A DNA stretch of 64,000 bases from Ehretia macrophylla (GCA_037974665.1 CM075773.1:45834080-45898079), one strand, 5' to 3'; shown: positions 13,231-25,639, numbered from the stretch's first letter. The notes: a model not told the origin generated them from the sequence alone. A program made the numbers and translations.

Positions 13231-13729
13231 ATATTAGCTCTTTTGTAACACTCCAATTGGAAAATGAGAAAAACGTTACAATAGGTGTCTTATTGCAATG
13301 ATTAAAATTTTTAAACAGTTTTTATTAATAATTGCTAATGAGATTACTTTTTTTGTAGTAGTTTTTTAAAAATTATAATTTAATTACAATGATTTTTAAA
13401 TCACTTGCCATTTTTTATTATTTGAAGGTTTGACTATTAGCCCACACCAGATAATACTAATTTGCTAGGGATTCAGATCCTTCCATTGATCTACCAATAA
13501 CGTTGCTATGTTATTATTAAGGATGACAAGCTCCGACGATAGCTAATTTTAATTTTAATTTCAAAGTATGAATATCTCAGATCATGGTCCATGTGTGTTA
13601 GGTAAGCAATTTCATTAATCTAACTAGTATTTAACATTATCTTAATTAAATCACGAATGACAATTAACAAGTCGAACATAGTTTGCTTGACCTCAAATCA
13701 AGAAAGACAATCCCATCACAAATTGATAA
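13231..13729. other. AT-rich intergenic spacer
   Basis: Nothing recognised: no long frame, no terminal repeats, no tRNA-like fold seen. Confidence 0.5.
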
Positions 13730-14160
13730 GGGAAGGAATACCGACCTCGAGCTAAAAGACAAACCTGCCCACAAGCACATGCCAAGCTAAGAGGGCAAGT
13801 CGGGTCTCCCATGCAGAGCTCGATCTCCAGACCTCAACTCAACGACGTTTATGAGACTTGACCCGATGTTGTCCCAAATTACATCTCGACCCGACAACGT
13901 CCCAATGATGTCGAGATATTCTAACAGAATAACAGAATGCCATCTTATCCCGGAAATTCCGGAGATGCTAGATTCCTTCCTACCCCAAAGGTATAAAAGG
14001 ACCAACACACTTTTCAGGTAAGGTACCTAATTTATTCTAGTGAAATTATACACACTTCTCCTTCTTCGTAAAGCACCCTACTAACTTAGACATCGGAGTA
14101 CTTACGCAAGGCACCACCCCTGCAATTCTTTCTCATTTTGCAGGTTTTGGAAGCCATTTC
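13730..14160 (+). mobile_element. Ty3/gypsy-type LTR fragment with TATA box
   Basis: The stretch is more GC-rich than its surroundings. It has a clear TATA box (tataaaagg, 13992-14000) followed about 95 bp later by acttagacatcggagt, a motif commonly seen at the 3' part of plant Ty3/gypsy LTRs (tgacttgagcgtcggagt type). No LTR ends or target duplication could be identified, so it is called a fragment. Confidence 0.5.
13992..14000 (+). promoter_or_regulatory. TATA box in LTR fragment
   Basis: tataaaagg, a strong plant TATA match in the expected place of an LTR promoter. Confidence 0.55.
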
Positions 14161-15180
14161 CAAGCCACTTTTTTCAAATTCAATTTCTAACCTTAACATA
14201 TATAAATAAGGAAATAAAAATGAAGTATATAGTTTGAAAGAAAGAGGCATGTGAAGTGTATATGTATATATATATACACTGATGATGCTCAACTTTGTGG
14301 AATAGAAGTATATATATTAAGAAAAAGAACGTGTCACCATTGAAAGCACATCATTTAACTATGCTTGTAGCTGATTTTTAGGTCTACTCGTATATTAAAA
14401 TCAACCATTACCATTTTGGCAAGTTTCTAGTACTGAACTGTCTTGGGCATACCACTTGAGATCGAGTTGAAATAGATAGTGCCAAGTCTTTAACCACTAG
14501 AGTGAGACAGTTATGCTCTCTGTGTTGTGACAGTATGCATGCATGTATGTATTAAAAATAGGAGAAATATGAGATTTCACAAGCATTATTGTTGATGGAT
14601 GCCTGTTGATGGATACAGTGCCAATCTGTAATTATTCACGTCGCTTTTGGTCCGTAGTGTTCTCTGAAAAGTGGAAGGTGAAGACGGATTGGTTGAGCTT
14701 TCCTTGTGGTCAATGTTTTCTTTTTATGAATTAGAAGTGGGTTATTTTTTTGATAAAAAAAAAAGTTGGGTTTGCAAAAACCCTTATTATGTTTAGGGAT
14801 TTAAATGAAAAAATCTCTTTATTTTTTACATTTTACGAGCGTGTTTAATTGATAGATCGTTCATTAATCACTATTTATGTATTAATTAAATTTGTATGTT
14901 GATTAGATATACAGAAAGAATATAATAAAAGGGTAATGAAAAAAAATGTCTTTATTTATGTATTTATTAAGTTTGTATGTCAATTTAAGTATAACAAAAG
15001 AAGAAGATAAACGGGTAAATAAAAAAACAAAAAAAGTGATATAGAATTTTTCTTAAATGAAACTACTACTCTATATTTTGATAGTCATGACTCATGATAA
15101 GATCACATGAGTTATTCATTTTTTACGAGTGGCTGAATTCAATTCTTAAGATATATGGTATTTGCAGACTTTTTTCTAAC
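14161..15180 (+). repeat. gene-block spacer modules, copy at 14-15 kb
   Basis: 14270-14520 (aagaaaaagaacgtgtcacc and following) recurs at 20285-20500, 37395-37600 and 38590-38800, with diverged versions at 18410 and 41245. 14590-15050 (gttgatggatgcctgttgat; then tgatagatcgttcattaatc) recurs at 26430-26850 and in part at 37860-37990. No gene. Confidence 0.65.
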
Positions 15181-15225
15181 CATTTCCTTTACCTCTTCGG
15201 AGAGAACCTGTATGGACAGTCTAAT
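15181..15225 (+). pseudogene. 15-codon relic of membrane-protein family (copy 3)
   Basis: The frame reads HFLYLFGENLYGQSN, the family N-terminal motif without its ATG. The rest has decayed. Too short to say more than that a block copy once lay here. Confidence 0.55.
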
Positions 15226-15720
15226 TTTTCTTTGATCACTTCTTTATACGGTATGGATTGGATTATCAGCTAAAACTTCAGTAAAATTCTTATACCCTTT
15301 CGGCTTTCTAGTAGCTTTTAATGGAACTAGTTCATGGGAATACTATCAGACTGTGTAATAAGATCTTTTATATAACGTCCGGGATAGGGAGAAAATTTAG
15401 CTCAAATATGAATTCTACTAAAATCTCCTATCACGAATTTTAATAAAACAAACTAATAGTCTACATTGAACTATCCAACTATATTTTTAATGGACAAAAT
15501 GCTAAGTTCAATAACAGTATAATTATATATGGACTTAACACTAGAAAATTATCCATTAACTCATTTTACAAGAAAACAAAATAATTGATTAATGTGAGCC
15601 CACACGTTATAAAACCTTTCCAACTCGTAGAAATGCAAGTCACATCTTGTTCTTGAAATCTTTTGATTGAGCAGGACAAAACTTTAGAATTAATGGGACT
15701 GCTTCAGTCACATCCCAGAA
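15226..15720. other. AT-rich spacer
   Basis: No gene, terminal repeat or known element recognised. Confidence 0.4.
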
Positions 15721-16099
15721 ATTCTTTAGAGGACTAATGTGCTCGCGAGGTTGCCAAAAGTGTGCACCAAAATTAAAGCACCAGAAGAGTGATTACTAGA
15801 AGTAGTGATCAATTCTCCAAATGTTGCTCTTAATTAGAGAGTAAGAGTCTTTGTACAGCATGTTCGAAAAATTGTTGCAAGAATCTCTTATTGTAAAATT
15901 TGTTATATTAGGAGAACAACTAATAGACCTGTTTATTGAGTTGTCAAAGATAAACTCAGAAAAGCTTTGCTTGTAGACTAGGTCTTTAATATTCCTTTTT
16001 TGTTCTATCAATGTGTGAACTTGGACAGTTTTCCTAAGGGGATTGGTTAATTCTTGTACCTTTATTTTGATTAATGAAACTTCTTTTGCCAAAAAAAAA
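15721..16099 (+). mobile_element. LINE 3'-end fragment
   Basis: It ends gattaatgaaacttcttttgcc followed by A10. The same tail design (gattaataaa...cttttgcc plus A run) ends the LINE copies at 36769 and, on the minus strand, 51421. No RT or RNase H frame is preserved upstream. The 5' limit is approximate and no target duplication was established. Confidence 0.5.
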
Positions 16100-16286
16100 A
16101 CTAATATGTGGGCAACTTCTCTGCAGCTTCGACAATGCTTGACTTGTATAGATCTATTTCTCTAGAGACGACCTGCTATCTTATTTGCTAAAGACTTGAG
16201 ACAAAATTCTTAACACTTGTTTTATAAGTACCCTTTCAATTTCTTGATCAAATACAAGTCCTCAATCCTATAATCACAATTGCTAC

Positions 16287-16368
16287 ATGGAAGAGGCTAC
16301 AACAAGTTATTTTCTTCACCTCATCGGGGAAAACTTGTATGCCTAGTTTAACATCATGTATATGATGA
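16287..16368 (+). pseudogene. N-terminal relic of membrane-protein family (copy 4)
   Basis: The ATG at 16287 opens MEEATTSYFLHLIGENLYA, then TAG at 16344-16346, then FNIMYMMI in the same frame. The stop is at the codon where intact paralogues have CAG (Gln), the same place as the first stop of the 11.2-kb copy. No membrane segment follows. Confidence 0.65.
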
Positions 16369-17641
16369 TTGATGTGGAATAAATTCCGACCCGAGCCGAA
16401 GTTACTATTTTACATAACGAAGAGGTATTTTATTCGGTATCTGACCCGATATCTCCATTATAATATATAAGTGGATGTTTTACGTGTAAATGAAATTTGA
16501 ATTAACTATTATAAACAAATAAATTTGAGCACTGAAAGAATAATTTTTAAGTGTAACACTAGTATTGATTGTGGATTTGAAATTCCAGGGCGCACCAACA
16601 AAAACCGAAGTATGTTTGTGGTCCTTTGCATGCAAAGAAAAGATACAAACATAACACGTGACACGGGAGTATATGTTGTATCATTAATTGATATGGTGGA
16701 AATTACAAAGCATTCAACCAATTCTGATGACATTAAACAGATTGCTGCTGGTTTCAATAATATTTGTTTCCAGTATTAAAAGAAGACTACAAATCGTATT
16801 GTAGATTGAGTCACTAAATGTTGTACGAGTAAGAACCTTGATTTGGATTGGGTTTCCAATATTCTCTCCCCCTTACAAGATTTATTGTACTTTAATTTCC
16901 AATCCCAAGGGGTTGGTTACCACAAAAAAAAAAAAAAAAATCCAATTCATGAAGGAGAAAGGTCCGCCAAAAGTATAGCTTATATACGCAAGTCAAATTA
17001 TTATAAATTGAACACAAATCGTACAAAATCACTGTAGGACAAAGTGTACAGCCTCGCCTTATATCATTTGCTACGACTCAAGTGCAACTACTAGTGTATC
17101 AATACATTGAGCCTAATCAAATGACTGGGAAGTTAAATCATTATAATTTAAACACAAATCTCTTAAAGAACCAATATGAAATCGAGTGTCACAAAGTTAA
17201 ACCTAACCTTCCTGGCAATCCACCATCTGTTGGAGCATTTTTACATCTTTTAGCATGAGAGAACTGGACCTAAATGTGACATCATTGGTGACGGAGCTAA
17301 TTTTCCAGTCGATGTATGAGGCGCTAGGGACAAGGCTTTGACGAATTGCTCACTAATTTTCCAGTTGACAGTAATATGAATAATGTTTACAAGATTAACA
17401 TAACTAAATTATATGCGCAAGAAATTATAGAATTTCCACTATTGAAGAGATATGATTAGTGGGCAAGCACACCAAGTAATTAAGCTTGTTACTGAAGAAA
17501 ACATTGGACTAATTAATAATTACCAACTCAACTTGGGCTTGGACTTAAGCCAAAAACCCAACATGACATACCCCATAGTTGTGTAATTTCAGTTTTTTGG
17601 CTCCCCAGAGAAAAAAAAATAAAATACATCCATGTCAAATA
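16369..17641. other. spacer, weak flank similarity only
   Basis: No gene. 17341-17470 resembles 5090-5180. A run of about 18 A occurs at 16923. Remaining sequence unassigned. Confidence 0.4.
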
Positions 17642-18262
17642 CAGAAAAACCTCTTTAAATTAATAGCATTGGGACCACCAAACTCTATTAATTTAGCGAG
17701 ATATTAATTTATCGAAAAATTAATAACTATTAATTTATAGAGATATTTTTAAGTTCTTTGAATTTATAGTAAACATATTATGATTATGATGTCTTTCTTT
17801 GAAAAGTGACCTGTATTTTTTCAGTCCAATTTGAAAATATAAGTAATGAGAATAGAAGATAAAATTTACTTTAGTAGAATTAGAACAAAGTTTTTCTAAT
17901 CTCATATTCAAGTTCTTGTAAGATTAGGATGAGAACTAATTTCTCTAATCTTGTATCCTAAATCTTGTAGGATTATCTCAATTTTTTCTCTTTAAATAAT
18001 TAAATATGAGATTCAACTAAATTTGAAGTTCAACAAAAGACAAGCTACTATTGATTCATATTTTAAGAAAACATCAGTCATTTCATTATGTACTTTTTAG
18101 CTAATTATTAATTTATAAAATATTTAGATCAATAAAATACAAATGAAATCTTTTTAAATGTATTATCTACTTTTTACACTGGTCCCAAGTCGGGACATGA
18201 CATTTTTATTAATTAAAAGAGATTATTAATTTATTGAGTATTAATTTAAAGAGGTTTTACTG
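17642..18262. mobile_element. MITE C, TA target duplication (621 bp)
   Basis: Ends are inverted: cagaaaaacctctttaaatt on the left and aatttaaagaggttttactg on the right, each flanked by TA (17640-17641, 18263-18264). A TA duplication fits a Tc1/mariner-type (Stowaway-like) element. No transposase frame. The half-element at 40171-40383 matches the reverse complement of its right half. Confidence 0.75.
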
Positions 18263-18514
18263 TAGATCGTAAGCCGCCGATATGGTTAAAAAGTTTTTCC
18301 TTACAAAGAGACAACATGTCACGTTTCTAATCAAAAATTCTATAACAATTTAGACCTTTTTTTTAATTCAAAATAGTTAATCGAAATTATCTCATATATA
18401 TATATATATCAAGAAAAAGAATGCATCACCGTTCAAAGCACATAATTTAATTTAACCATGTTTGAAGCTACTTTTAAGTCTACTCGAATATTAAAATCAA
18501 CTATTAGCCTTTTG

Positions 18515-19770
18515 TCTATATTCAAGTACTATCTCATCAAAAAGTTTAAACTATTAGACACGAGTTTATTATATTATTTGTTGAGGGTGAGAACTGAGAA
18601 ACGAGCTAACATTAAGGGTGAAACAAATTAGCGAGAACAAAACAAAATAAACAAATGAATCACATGTGGATAGATATGACTGGACCAATGCACAATTCTG
18701 ATATCATGATTCATAACATGATGTCAATGCTAGGCCCTTAATTCATTCGTATTAATTCACATGTGACCTATTATCGTTTGAAATTACATTCTTGCACATA
18801 TGGATAAATAAATACATATTCTCCTTCATTGTACACTAAAGTCCACTATCCGATTTCATGCTTTATGTGCTAATTAATAAATATTATTTGCCACCAAAGC
18901 AGCTTTAAATTGGAATGTTTAGGGTATCTCCAATGAGCACTACTATTTACAAAAAATTATTATTTTTGGCTATTTTTAAAGATTCGGATCTCTAAAAATT
19001 ATTATTAATGATTTAAATATACATAGGGTCCACCACTTTTGTCAACTTTTGTACCAAAATAGAAACCCAATTATTTTTTAAGTCTCTAAATTTAGAGTTA
19101 AAAAAATAAATTGGGTCTCTATTTTAACTTAAAAGTTGACAAAAGTGATGAACTTCATATATATCTAAACCATTAATAAATTAAAAATAGTAAATTTTTG
19201 TGAATAGTAATATTCCCAAGGACCACTCATGAATTTGTTGGGTCATACCAAAGAAGATGCTACCCATGAATTTGTTGGGTCCTACCAAACTCCAATCACA
19301 TCCCTAGTAACTTTAATGGTTTTTCCCCCATTACGTGTCAGCTAAAACACAACACATTAAACATTCCAATTTAAAGCTGCTTTGGTGGCAAATAATATTT
19401 ATTAATTAGCACATAAAGCATGAAATCGGATAGTGGACTTTAATGTACAATGAAGGAGAATATGTATTTATTTATCCATATGTACAAGTATGTAATTTCA
19501 AACGATAATAGGTTACATGTGGATGAATACAAATGAATTAAGGACTTGGCATTGATATCATGTTAAGAATCATGATATCATAGTAATGCATTGGTCTAGT
19601 CATACCCATCTACGTGTGACTCATCTGTCTCCCATTTGTCTATTTCATTTCGCTCTCACGGATTTGTTTCACCCACAATGTTAGCTCATTTTTCAGTTCT
19701 CACCCTTAATAAATAATATAATAAATTTGTGTCTAATAGTTTAACTTTTAGATAAGGTAATAGTTTAATA
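18515..19770. repeat. large inverted repeat (arms about 400 bp) with central MITE
   Basis: The left arm, about 18515-18921, is the reverse complement of about 19361-19770 with scattered mismatches; for example tccactatccgatttcatgc at 18841 pairs with gcatgaaatcggatagtgga at 19417. The spacer contains a smaller palindromic element and 19220-19345, whose reverse complement matches 2840-2950. Read-through RNA would form a long hairpin. No gene. Confidence 0.85.
18922..19217. mobile_element. palindromic MITE in the inverted-repeat spacer
   Basis: Starts gggtatctccaatg and contains mirrored inner blocks (tactatttacaaaaaatt against aaatttttgtgaatagta; gtcaacttttgta against aaaagttgacaaaag). Ends and target duplication are not cleanly defined. 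Confidence 0.5.
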
Positions 19771-20021
19771 TACTATCAACTCTCATCTTCATCTATTTGG
19801 AAATATTGAAACTGGCCACAAAAAACTCCCATCACTGAGTCAGCCGATTATGATCTTATGCTAGCTGTTTACCTTTTCCAAATGCAGCGAACATGCTGGC
19901 TGGATAAGCTAGCCTCTCTTGGTTGGCTTGCTTATCAGAATTTTCGTAGTTGAAAGGGAAAGAAACATTGTAAATGTAAACCAAACCAAACCAAACATAT
20001 ATCACTAGCTTGGAGAGGCAT

Positions 20022-20240
20022 TAATTGTTTCAGTGCTGCTAAACTTTTTGGAATTGAAGTATCAAGAATGAGTCCCCATTTGAAACCCATCCAACAACAA
20101 TGGTTATAGCCAAAACAAGTCTGCTCATGTATTGCTTGTCATATCATGTTATTTTCATTGAGCAATTTCTCCCGTAATTATGCCAACGTTGTTCAAAAAG
20201 GTTTTATGGAAATCATTATGGCGATTTTCTAGTACTGAAC
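20022..20240 (+). pseudogene. middle fragment of membrane-protein family gene (copy 5)
   Basis: From tcagtgctgctaaact on, codons of family segment 1 (VLLNFLELKY) are followed by the nucleotide equivalents of AKNESPFETHP, segment 2 and SxxYAKxVQK, but deletions and stops break the frame repeatedly. Nearly the same fragment, with the same lesions, occurs at 38330-38520, so it was already dead before the segmental duplication. Confidence 0.7.
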
Positions 20241-21108
20241 ATATATTTTTATGGCATTCACTGTCCATTGATGATGTTCAACTTTGTGGAATTGAAATAT
20301 ATATATTAAGAAAAAGAACATGTCACCATTTAGAGCATATCATTTAACTATGCTTGTAGCTACTTTTAAGTCTACTCCTATATTAAAATCAACCATTACC
20401 ATTCTGGCAGTTTCTAGAACTAAACTGTCTTCGGCATACCACTTGATATGGAGTTGAAATAGATAGTGCTAATTCTTTAACCACTAGAGTGAGACAGTGA
20501 CGCACTTTATCTTGTGTAAAGTAGTAATTTGGGCTAATTATTTTGAATTAGTGAATTTAAAGTTAAAATAATTATTTTTTAAGTATGTAACACTAATTTC
20601 ACTTATAACTCTAAAATTTTGGACCATGCATGCATGTATGTATGTATTAAAACATAGTTGTTTAATATGATTTGTGGTCAAATTTAAATTAGGCCAAACA
20701 TATCCTAAAAACAAGGAGAAAACAAAAATAGTAGAACTTTCCATATATCTTTAGATACAAAACGTAATTAAACATGAGATTTCACAAGCAGTATTTCTGC
20801 TGAGCATTGATTAGATAGGAAAAAGTTGTTGAGGTCAACACGTTGCTTATAAATTTCTTCAAACCTGTAATAGCTTTGTAAATTTCTTAATGAAAACTTT
20901 ATGTTCTTTATAGTAATGAAGATAGGCTCAGGCTTTGGCTACGTGCAATTTCTTTTAAAATCATGTAAATAATGTTTCACCAATTTTAATGTTTCACATT
21001 GATGCAGATTTGTTAATTTGTGATTTATAAGTGAATGTTGTGAGTTTAATTAAATGATAACCTACAACATTAGTCTCATTTTTGGGTCAGTAATTCCGTA
21101 CCCGAGGT

Positions 21109-21116
21109 GTGACACC
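21109..21116 (+). other. hAT target-site duplication, left
   Basis: gtgacacc, repeated exactly at 25731-25738. Eight bases is the hAT hallmark. Confidence 0.9.
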
Positions 21117-21124
21117 CTCTGTTG

Positions 21125-21295
21125 TTAGAATCGTACGATTCGCGATTCGAATCGTACGATTCGATACGATTCAGTTATAAAACGATACGAATCGAATAGG
21201 AGAATCGTGAATCGACGTGAATCGCATGTGAATCGTATGTGAATCGTAGCGAATCGTATGAATCGTACGATTCACCGAATCGTTCGCGATTCGGG
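21125..21295. repeat. hAT left subterminal array of GAATCG/CGATTC words
   Basis: More than fifteen overlapping copies of gaatcgta, cgattcg and their complements fall in 170 bp, some forming local palindromes. The right end (25640-25722) has a smaller set. In characterised hAT elements such subterminal repeats bind transposase; that role here is inferred. Confidence 0.8.
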
Positions 21296-22841
21296 CCACA
21301 ATTAAAAAAAGCCCAAAATATTTCAAAATTAAGAAACAAAAAAAGCCCACTTCAATTTTTTTTTCCAGTAAAATAAAATCAGCCCAATTTTAACAAATAT
21401 AAACAAATCAGAAAAAGGCCCATTAATATTATCATTTATCACTTAATTATCAAGTTTTTAATTTTCAATTTCAACTACAAATTAAAATCCCCAAAATAGA
21501 AAGCCCTAGCTATTAAAATAGAGAGAGAGAACTTAGCTGAAGCTTGTAAGTGAGCTAATCGATCGCAGATGAGAGGAAGACTTTGAGAGATTTTCTTGGC
21601 CGTGTGAAGAACTGAAGAAGATAGCCTGTAAGTTGTAATTAGTGAGCTGTGTGTTTATTAGTTTGTATGCTGATCTTTTGTTTTGCTGAGTACTACGCTA
21701 GTGGTTTACTCTGTTTTTTTATCTTTTGGAATCTAGTTGGTTTAATTGTTGGTCAACGTCAGACTTTGCTTTGGGTCTTTTGGAGTCTTGTTTGGTTTAA
21801 TTGGTTGGTCAAATGGTGGTATTTGGCATTATACAAGATAAAGATGACAGCTCTTGTAATGCTAATGTCAACAAAGTCGGTAATGGTTGTTCTAGCCCAC
21901 GACTGGGTCAAGGCATTAGCTGGTGATGTCTGGCTGTTGAATTGAAATTGTCCAATGATTGACATTGTTAGTTATAGTTAATTAGATGTAGGTAATCTGT
22001 ACTTTTTTTTATTGCTTTAATATTTATTGCTTTTTAATAGTGATTTGGCATTAAAACTTGTGGACCAATACAAGAAAATTCAGCTCATAATATATGTTTT
22101 TACTTGTATCCTTCTATTACGATTTTAACATTATAAGAAAAATTAAAAAATGGTGCTTGTCATAATGAAATGATTCAAATAGTTTGTCATTATTGAGTCC
22201 CTCACAACATTTTATATTATAAAGAGATCAAAATATATTCCTCTAGTACCTTAATAGTTCAACTACTGGATAAAATCAGTTAATTTTTAGATCTTTTTAG
22301 AAAGTACTAAAAGCATTGACCAATAAATAATTCCATCACTAAAGTGAAAATCTGGAGATCGCTACCTTAGAATGTTCAATCATAAGACTTGACAATTTAA
22401 GAAAATTATTATTCATTTCTCTACTCAAGTATATTTAATTTTGTGACAAAAAAGTACAACAATTAATTCGTTAAGGCTGATTTTATCTATTAGTTTATTT
22501 AAGACATTGACGGCTGGGCCAATATTTTGTTTTTGTTTTTTCGTTTTGCATTACAGCTTGTTTGGATTCTATTTTTTAAAGGAAAGGAAAGGATAATCCC
22601 TGCGTAAAGTAGCTTTCGAGCATTAATTTGGGCATTTGTGAAATGTGATATTATAATGCAAAAATTGTTAGGGAATCATAACTGTTTTTAAACAAATTGT
22701 CTATGCTATCAAACAATTAAGTGTATGCCTATATGCATTAACCATGAATCTCATTGATATTTACAGTCAAAGTATGGGTTGGACTTTAATTATTTTATTT
22801 ATTTTATCTTAACACAGGGCTTTGGTGTTGATCATTAAAAT
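21296..22841 (+). other. hAT 5' region: leader and probable 5'UTR intron
   Basis: No coding sequence of note. A purine-rich leader-like stretch (21520-21640) ends near a possible donor (cctgtaagt, about 21626); a pyrimidine-rich acceptor (cttaacacag, ending 22817) lies 24 bp before the transposase ATG. A 98-codon frame at 21649-21945 looks fortuitous. Confidence 0.4.
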
Positions 22842-25363
22842 ATGGTTAAGAAAAAACAAAAAGAACAAGACACGACATGGAATCATTGCTCGAGGGTTGT
22901 TGAGAAAAATAGAATGCACTTAAAGTATAATTATTGTGGAAAAGAGTTTTGGGCTGGTGTTATAAGGATGAAACACCATTTAGCTTGTACTCGTAAAGAT
23001 GTTGGCCCTTGCCCCCAAATGACTGAAGAAGTTAAATTACTCTTTGTAGACATATTAAAGGAGAAACAACCAATCAACATTGATGTAGAATGCTTTCATG
23101 AGGGTGATGGTTCACAAAAGAAAAAAAAAATTGATTCTTTTATGATAAAAGAGAAAGATGGGAATCAACAAACATTAAACCAAATGGTGAAAAAGAGAGA
23201 GCCCGTGATTCGGGATATATGTAGATTTCTATATGGTTGTGCTTTGGCTTTTAATGTTGTGAAAAGGCCATTATTTATTCAAATGCTTAAATCCGTTGGA
23301 GAATACGGTAGGAGTCTAAAACCCCCTACCTATCATGAAGCAAGGGTTTCGTACTTGAAAAATGAAGTTGAATGTGTACATCAAGATTTAGAAGAGTTTA
23401 AGAAAGAATGGAAGAAAACGGGTTGCACATTGATGTCTGATGGTTGGACAGATGGGAAGCTTCGCTCCATAACTAATTTTCTAGTTAATAGTCCAAGAGG
23501 CACAGTTTTTATTAGATCACTTGATACCTCCTCAATGATTAAAAGTTCTTTTAAAATGTATGAATTGCTTAATGAATTGGTGGAGGAAATTGGAGAAGAA
23601 AATGTTGTCCAAGTGATAACGGATAGTGCCTCGAGTTATGTAGGTGCCGGTGGACTTTTGATGACTGAAAGAAGTAAGTTGGTTTGGTCCCCATGTACGG
23701 CACATTTGATAGATCTTATGCTTTCAGACATAGGTGAATTGAGGGTATTTAAGGATACCATTGACAAAGCAAAGAAAGTGACTACATTTATTTATCGACA
23801 TGTTTGGGTACTTGACTTATTTCGAAAGTATAGCAAACAAAGAGATTTGACCAGGCCTGGAGTTACTAGATTTGCCACTTCTTTTTTGACTTTAAAGAGC
23901 TTCTATGATTGGAAAATTCCACTTAGGAGTATGTTTGCATCGGAGGAATGGGAAAGAAGTCCTCATTCAAGTAACACAATAGGGAAAATGGCACAAGAAA
24001 TAATTTTGGGAGATGCTCGATTTTGGAAATCAATCAAATATTGCATTCAAAGTGCATTACCTTTGGTTAAAGTGTTGAGACTTGTGGATGGTGACTCAAA
24101 ACCGCCAATGGGATATATTTATGAAGCATTGGATAGAGCAAAAGAAGAGATTGCTAAAAACTTTAACCATGTTGAGACTAGATACAAACGCATTTGGGCT
24201 ATCATTGATGAAATGTGGGAATTGCAACTCCATAGCCCACTGCATGCAGCAGGCTACTATCTCAATCTGAGGTACATTTTTAATTCGTTTATATTTTTAT
24301 GTACAACTAAACTTTATAGTTTTGTAATGTGAATCCATAGAAATGTTATACTTGTAGGTTTCATTATGATGCTAAGTTCAATCCAAATAGGGAAGTGAAG
24401 ACTGGCTTATACAAAACTATTGAGAGAATGTATCCTGATGTAGAATCAAAGGTGAAAATAGATGAACAATTGGAAAAATTCAAGAAGGCGGAGGGAATGT
24501 TTGGTATGAGCATGGCGATCTTAACAAGAGACAAGAAACAACCCGGTACATAAATTTTTATAAAAATACGTCTCTTAGATACACATCCCTTTATTAACTA
24601 TAATCTTACCCTTTTTGTAGCTTTATGGTGGGAGAGCTATGGCAAGGATTGCCCAGAGCTTCAAAGGCTAGCTATACGAGTGCTAAGCTTAACTTGTAGT
24701 GCCATGGGATGTGAAAGAAATTGGAGTACCTTTGATCTTGTGCACTCAAAGAGAAGGAATCGTTTAGAGCAACAAAGATTGAACTCTCTTGTCTTTGTGA
24801 AATATAATATTCAACTTCAAATGAGACATTTGAAAAGACAAGAGCAAGGTGACACTTACGATCCTATTTGCTTATCGGATATGGAGTCTGACAATGAATG
24901 GATTACAGAGAAGGAAGATCCTTGTCTCCCCGAAGATCATTCGTGGATGGACATTCAAGAATGCTTTCAAGATGAAGAAATGCTTATTGGTAGAAAAAGA
25001 AAGAGAGGTATATTTTTCATTTGGTGGCTAATGTACTTCATACTAGAGATATTAAATAGAGTTGTTTGCTAAAAAATAATTTATTTGTCATATCTTATGA
25101 TTATCATAGGGCCAAGAATTTTAAATCCAGACAAGAAGCAAAAGGGAAAGGGAAAGGGAAAGGAAAAAGAAAGTGAAAAACATGTTTTAGAAGATGAGGA
25201 TGATGAATTCATTGAAGATGACACTAATGATGATATAGAAGAGAACTTAAACGAAGATGTCATGGTGGATGATGCGGATAACGATGATCATGATGATGAT
25301 GATGATGATGTCGAAGGAATAGATTTATTCCTAGACCTAGACTTCGGAGATGGTAGACATTAA
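22842..25363 (+). CDS. hAT transposase (BED finger, DUF659, hAT dimerisation), four exons, 752 aa
   Basis: Exons 22842-24271, 24358-24545, 24621-25007 and 25110-25363 join in frame at GT..AG introns of 86, 75 and 102 bp; the stop is TAA. The protein is expected to act in the nucleus, binding element ends and cutting DNA. Residues 11-50 form a BED-like finger (W13, C32, H45, H46), but the expected first Cys of the CxxC pair is Tyr29 (TAT). Residues about 160-310 match DUF659: SDGWTD with D200, VITDS with D261, and SPCTAHLIDLML with C285/H288, the usual RNase H-like catalytic frame of hAT enzymes. ALWWESYG to SLVFVKYN (about 540-605) is the C-terminal dimerisation region. Exon 4 adds a lysine-rich then very acidic tail (DDEF...DDDDDD). 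The start ATG is the first in frame after a splice acceptor. Length is normal for the family. The frame is open throughout; activity is doubtful because of Tyr29. Confidence 0.88.
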
Positions 25364-25639
25364 AGAACAAAAACATCTTAGAATTTTGGAACATAGCTTT
25401 AATGGCTTCATTTTTTGCTTTGTGTATAAAGCCTCACTTGAAAATAGAAAGTTGATACAAATGAAGAACATAGCTTTAATTGCTTCATTTTTGCTTTGTA
25501 TATAAAGCCTTGACTTGAAAATAGAAAGTTGATGCAAATGAACTATGCATTGAGTCCATAAATATATACTTGTCTTTACAACTAAAAACTGTTAATGGAA
25601 ACATAAAATGTTAAATATAAACTAGTTTTAAATTTGTGA

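Larger units (their letters stand above)
19800..21116 (+). repeat. segmental duplication SD2, copy a, left part
   Basis: Colinear and highly similar to about 38240-39420. It contains family relic copy 5 and spacer modules and ends at the hAT insertion site. No functional gene seen. Confidence 0.85.

Noticed and set aside
24849-25263. Extra frames inside hAT exons 3-4 (both strands)
   Set aside because: Shadows of the transposase gene; the acidic repeat reads as poly-Ser on the other strand.
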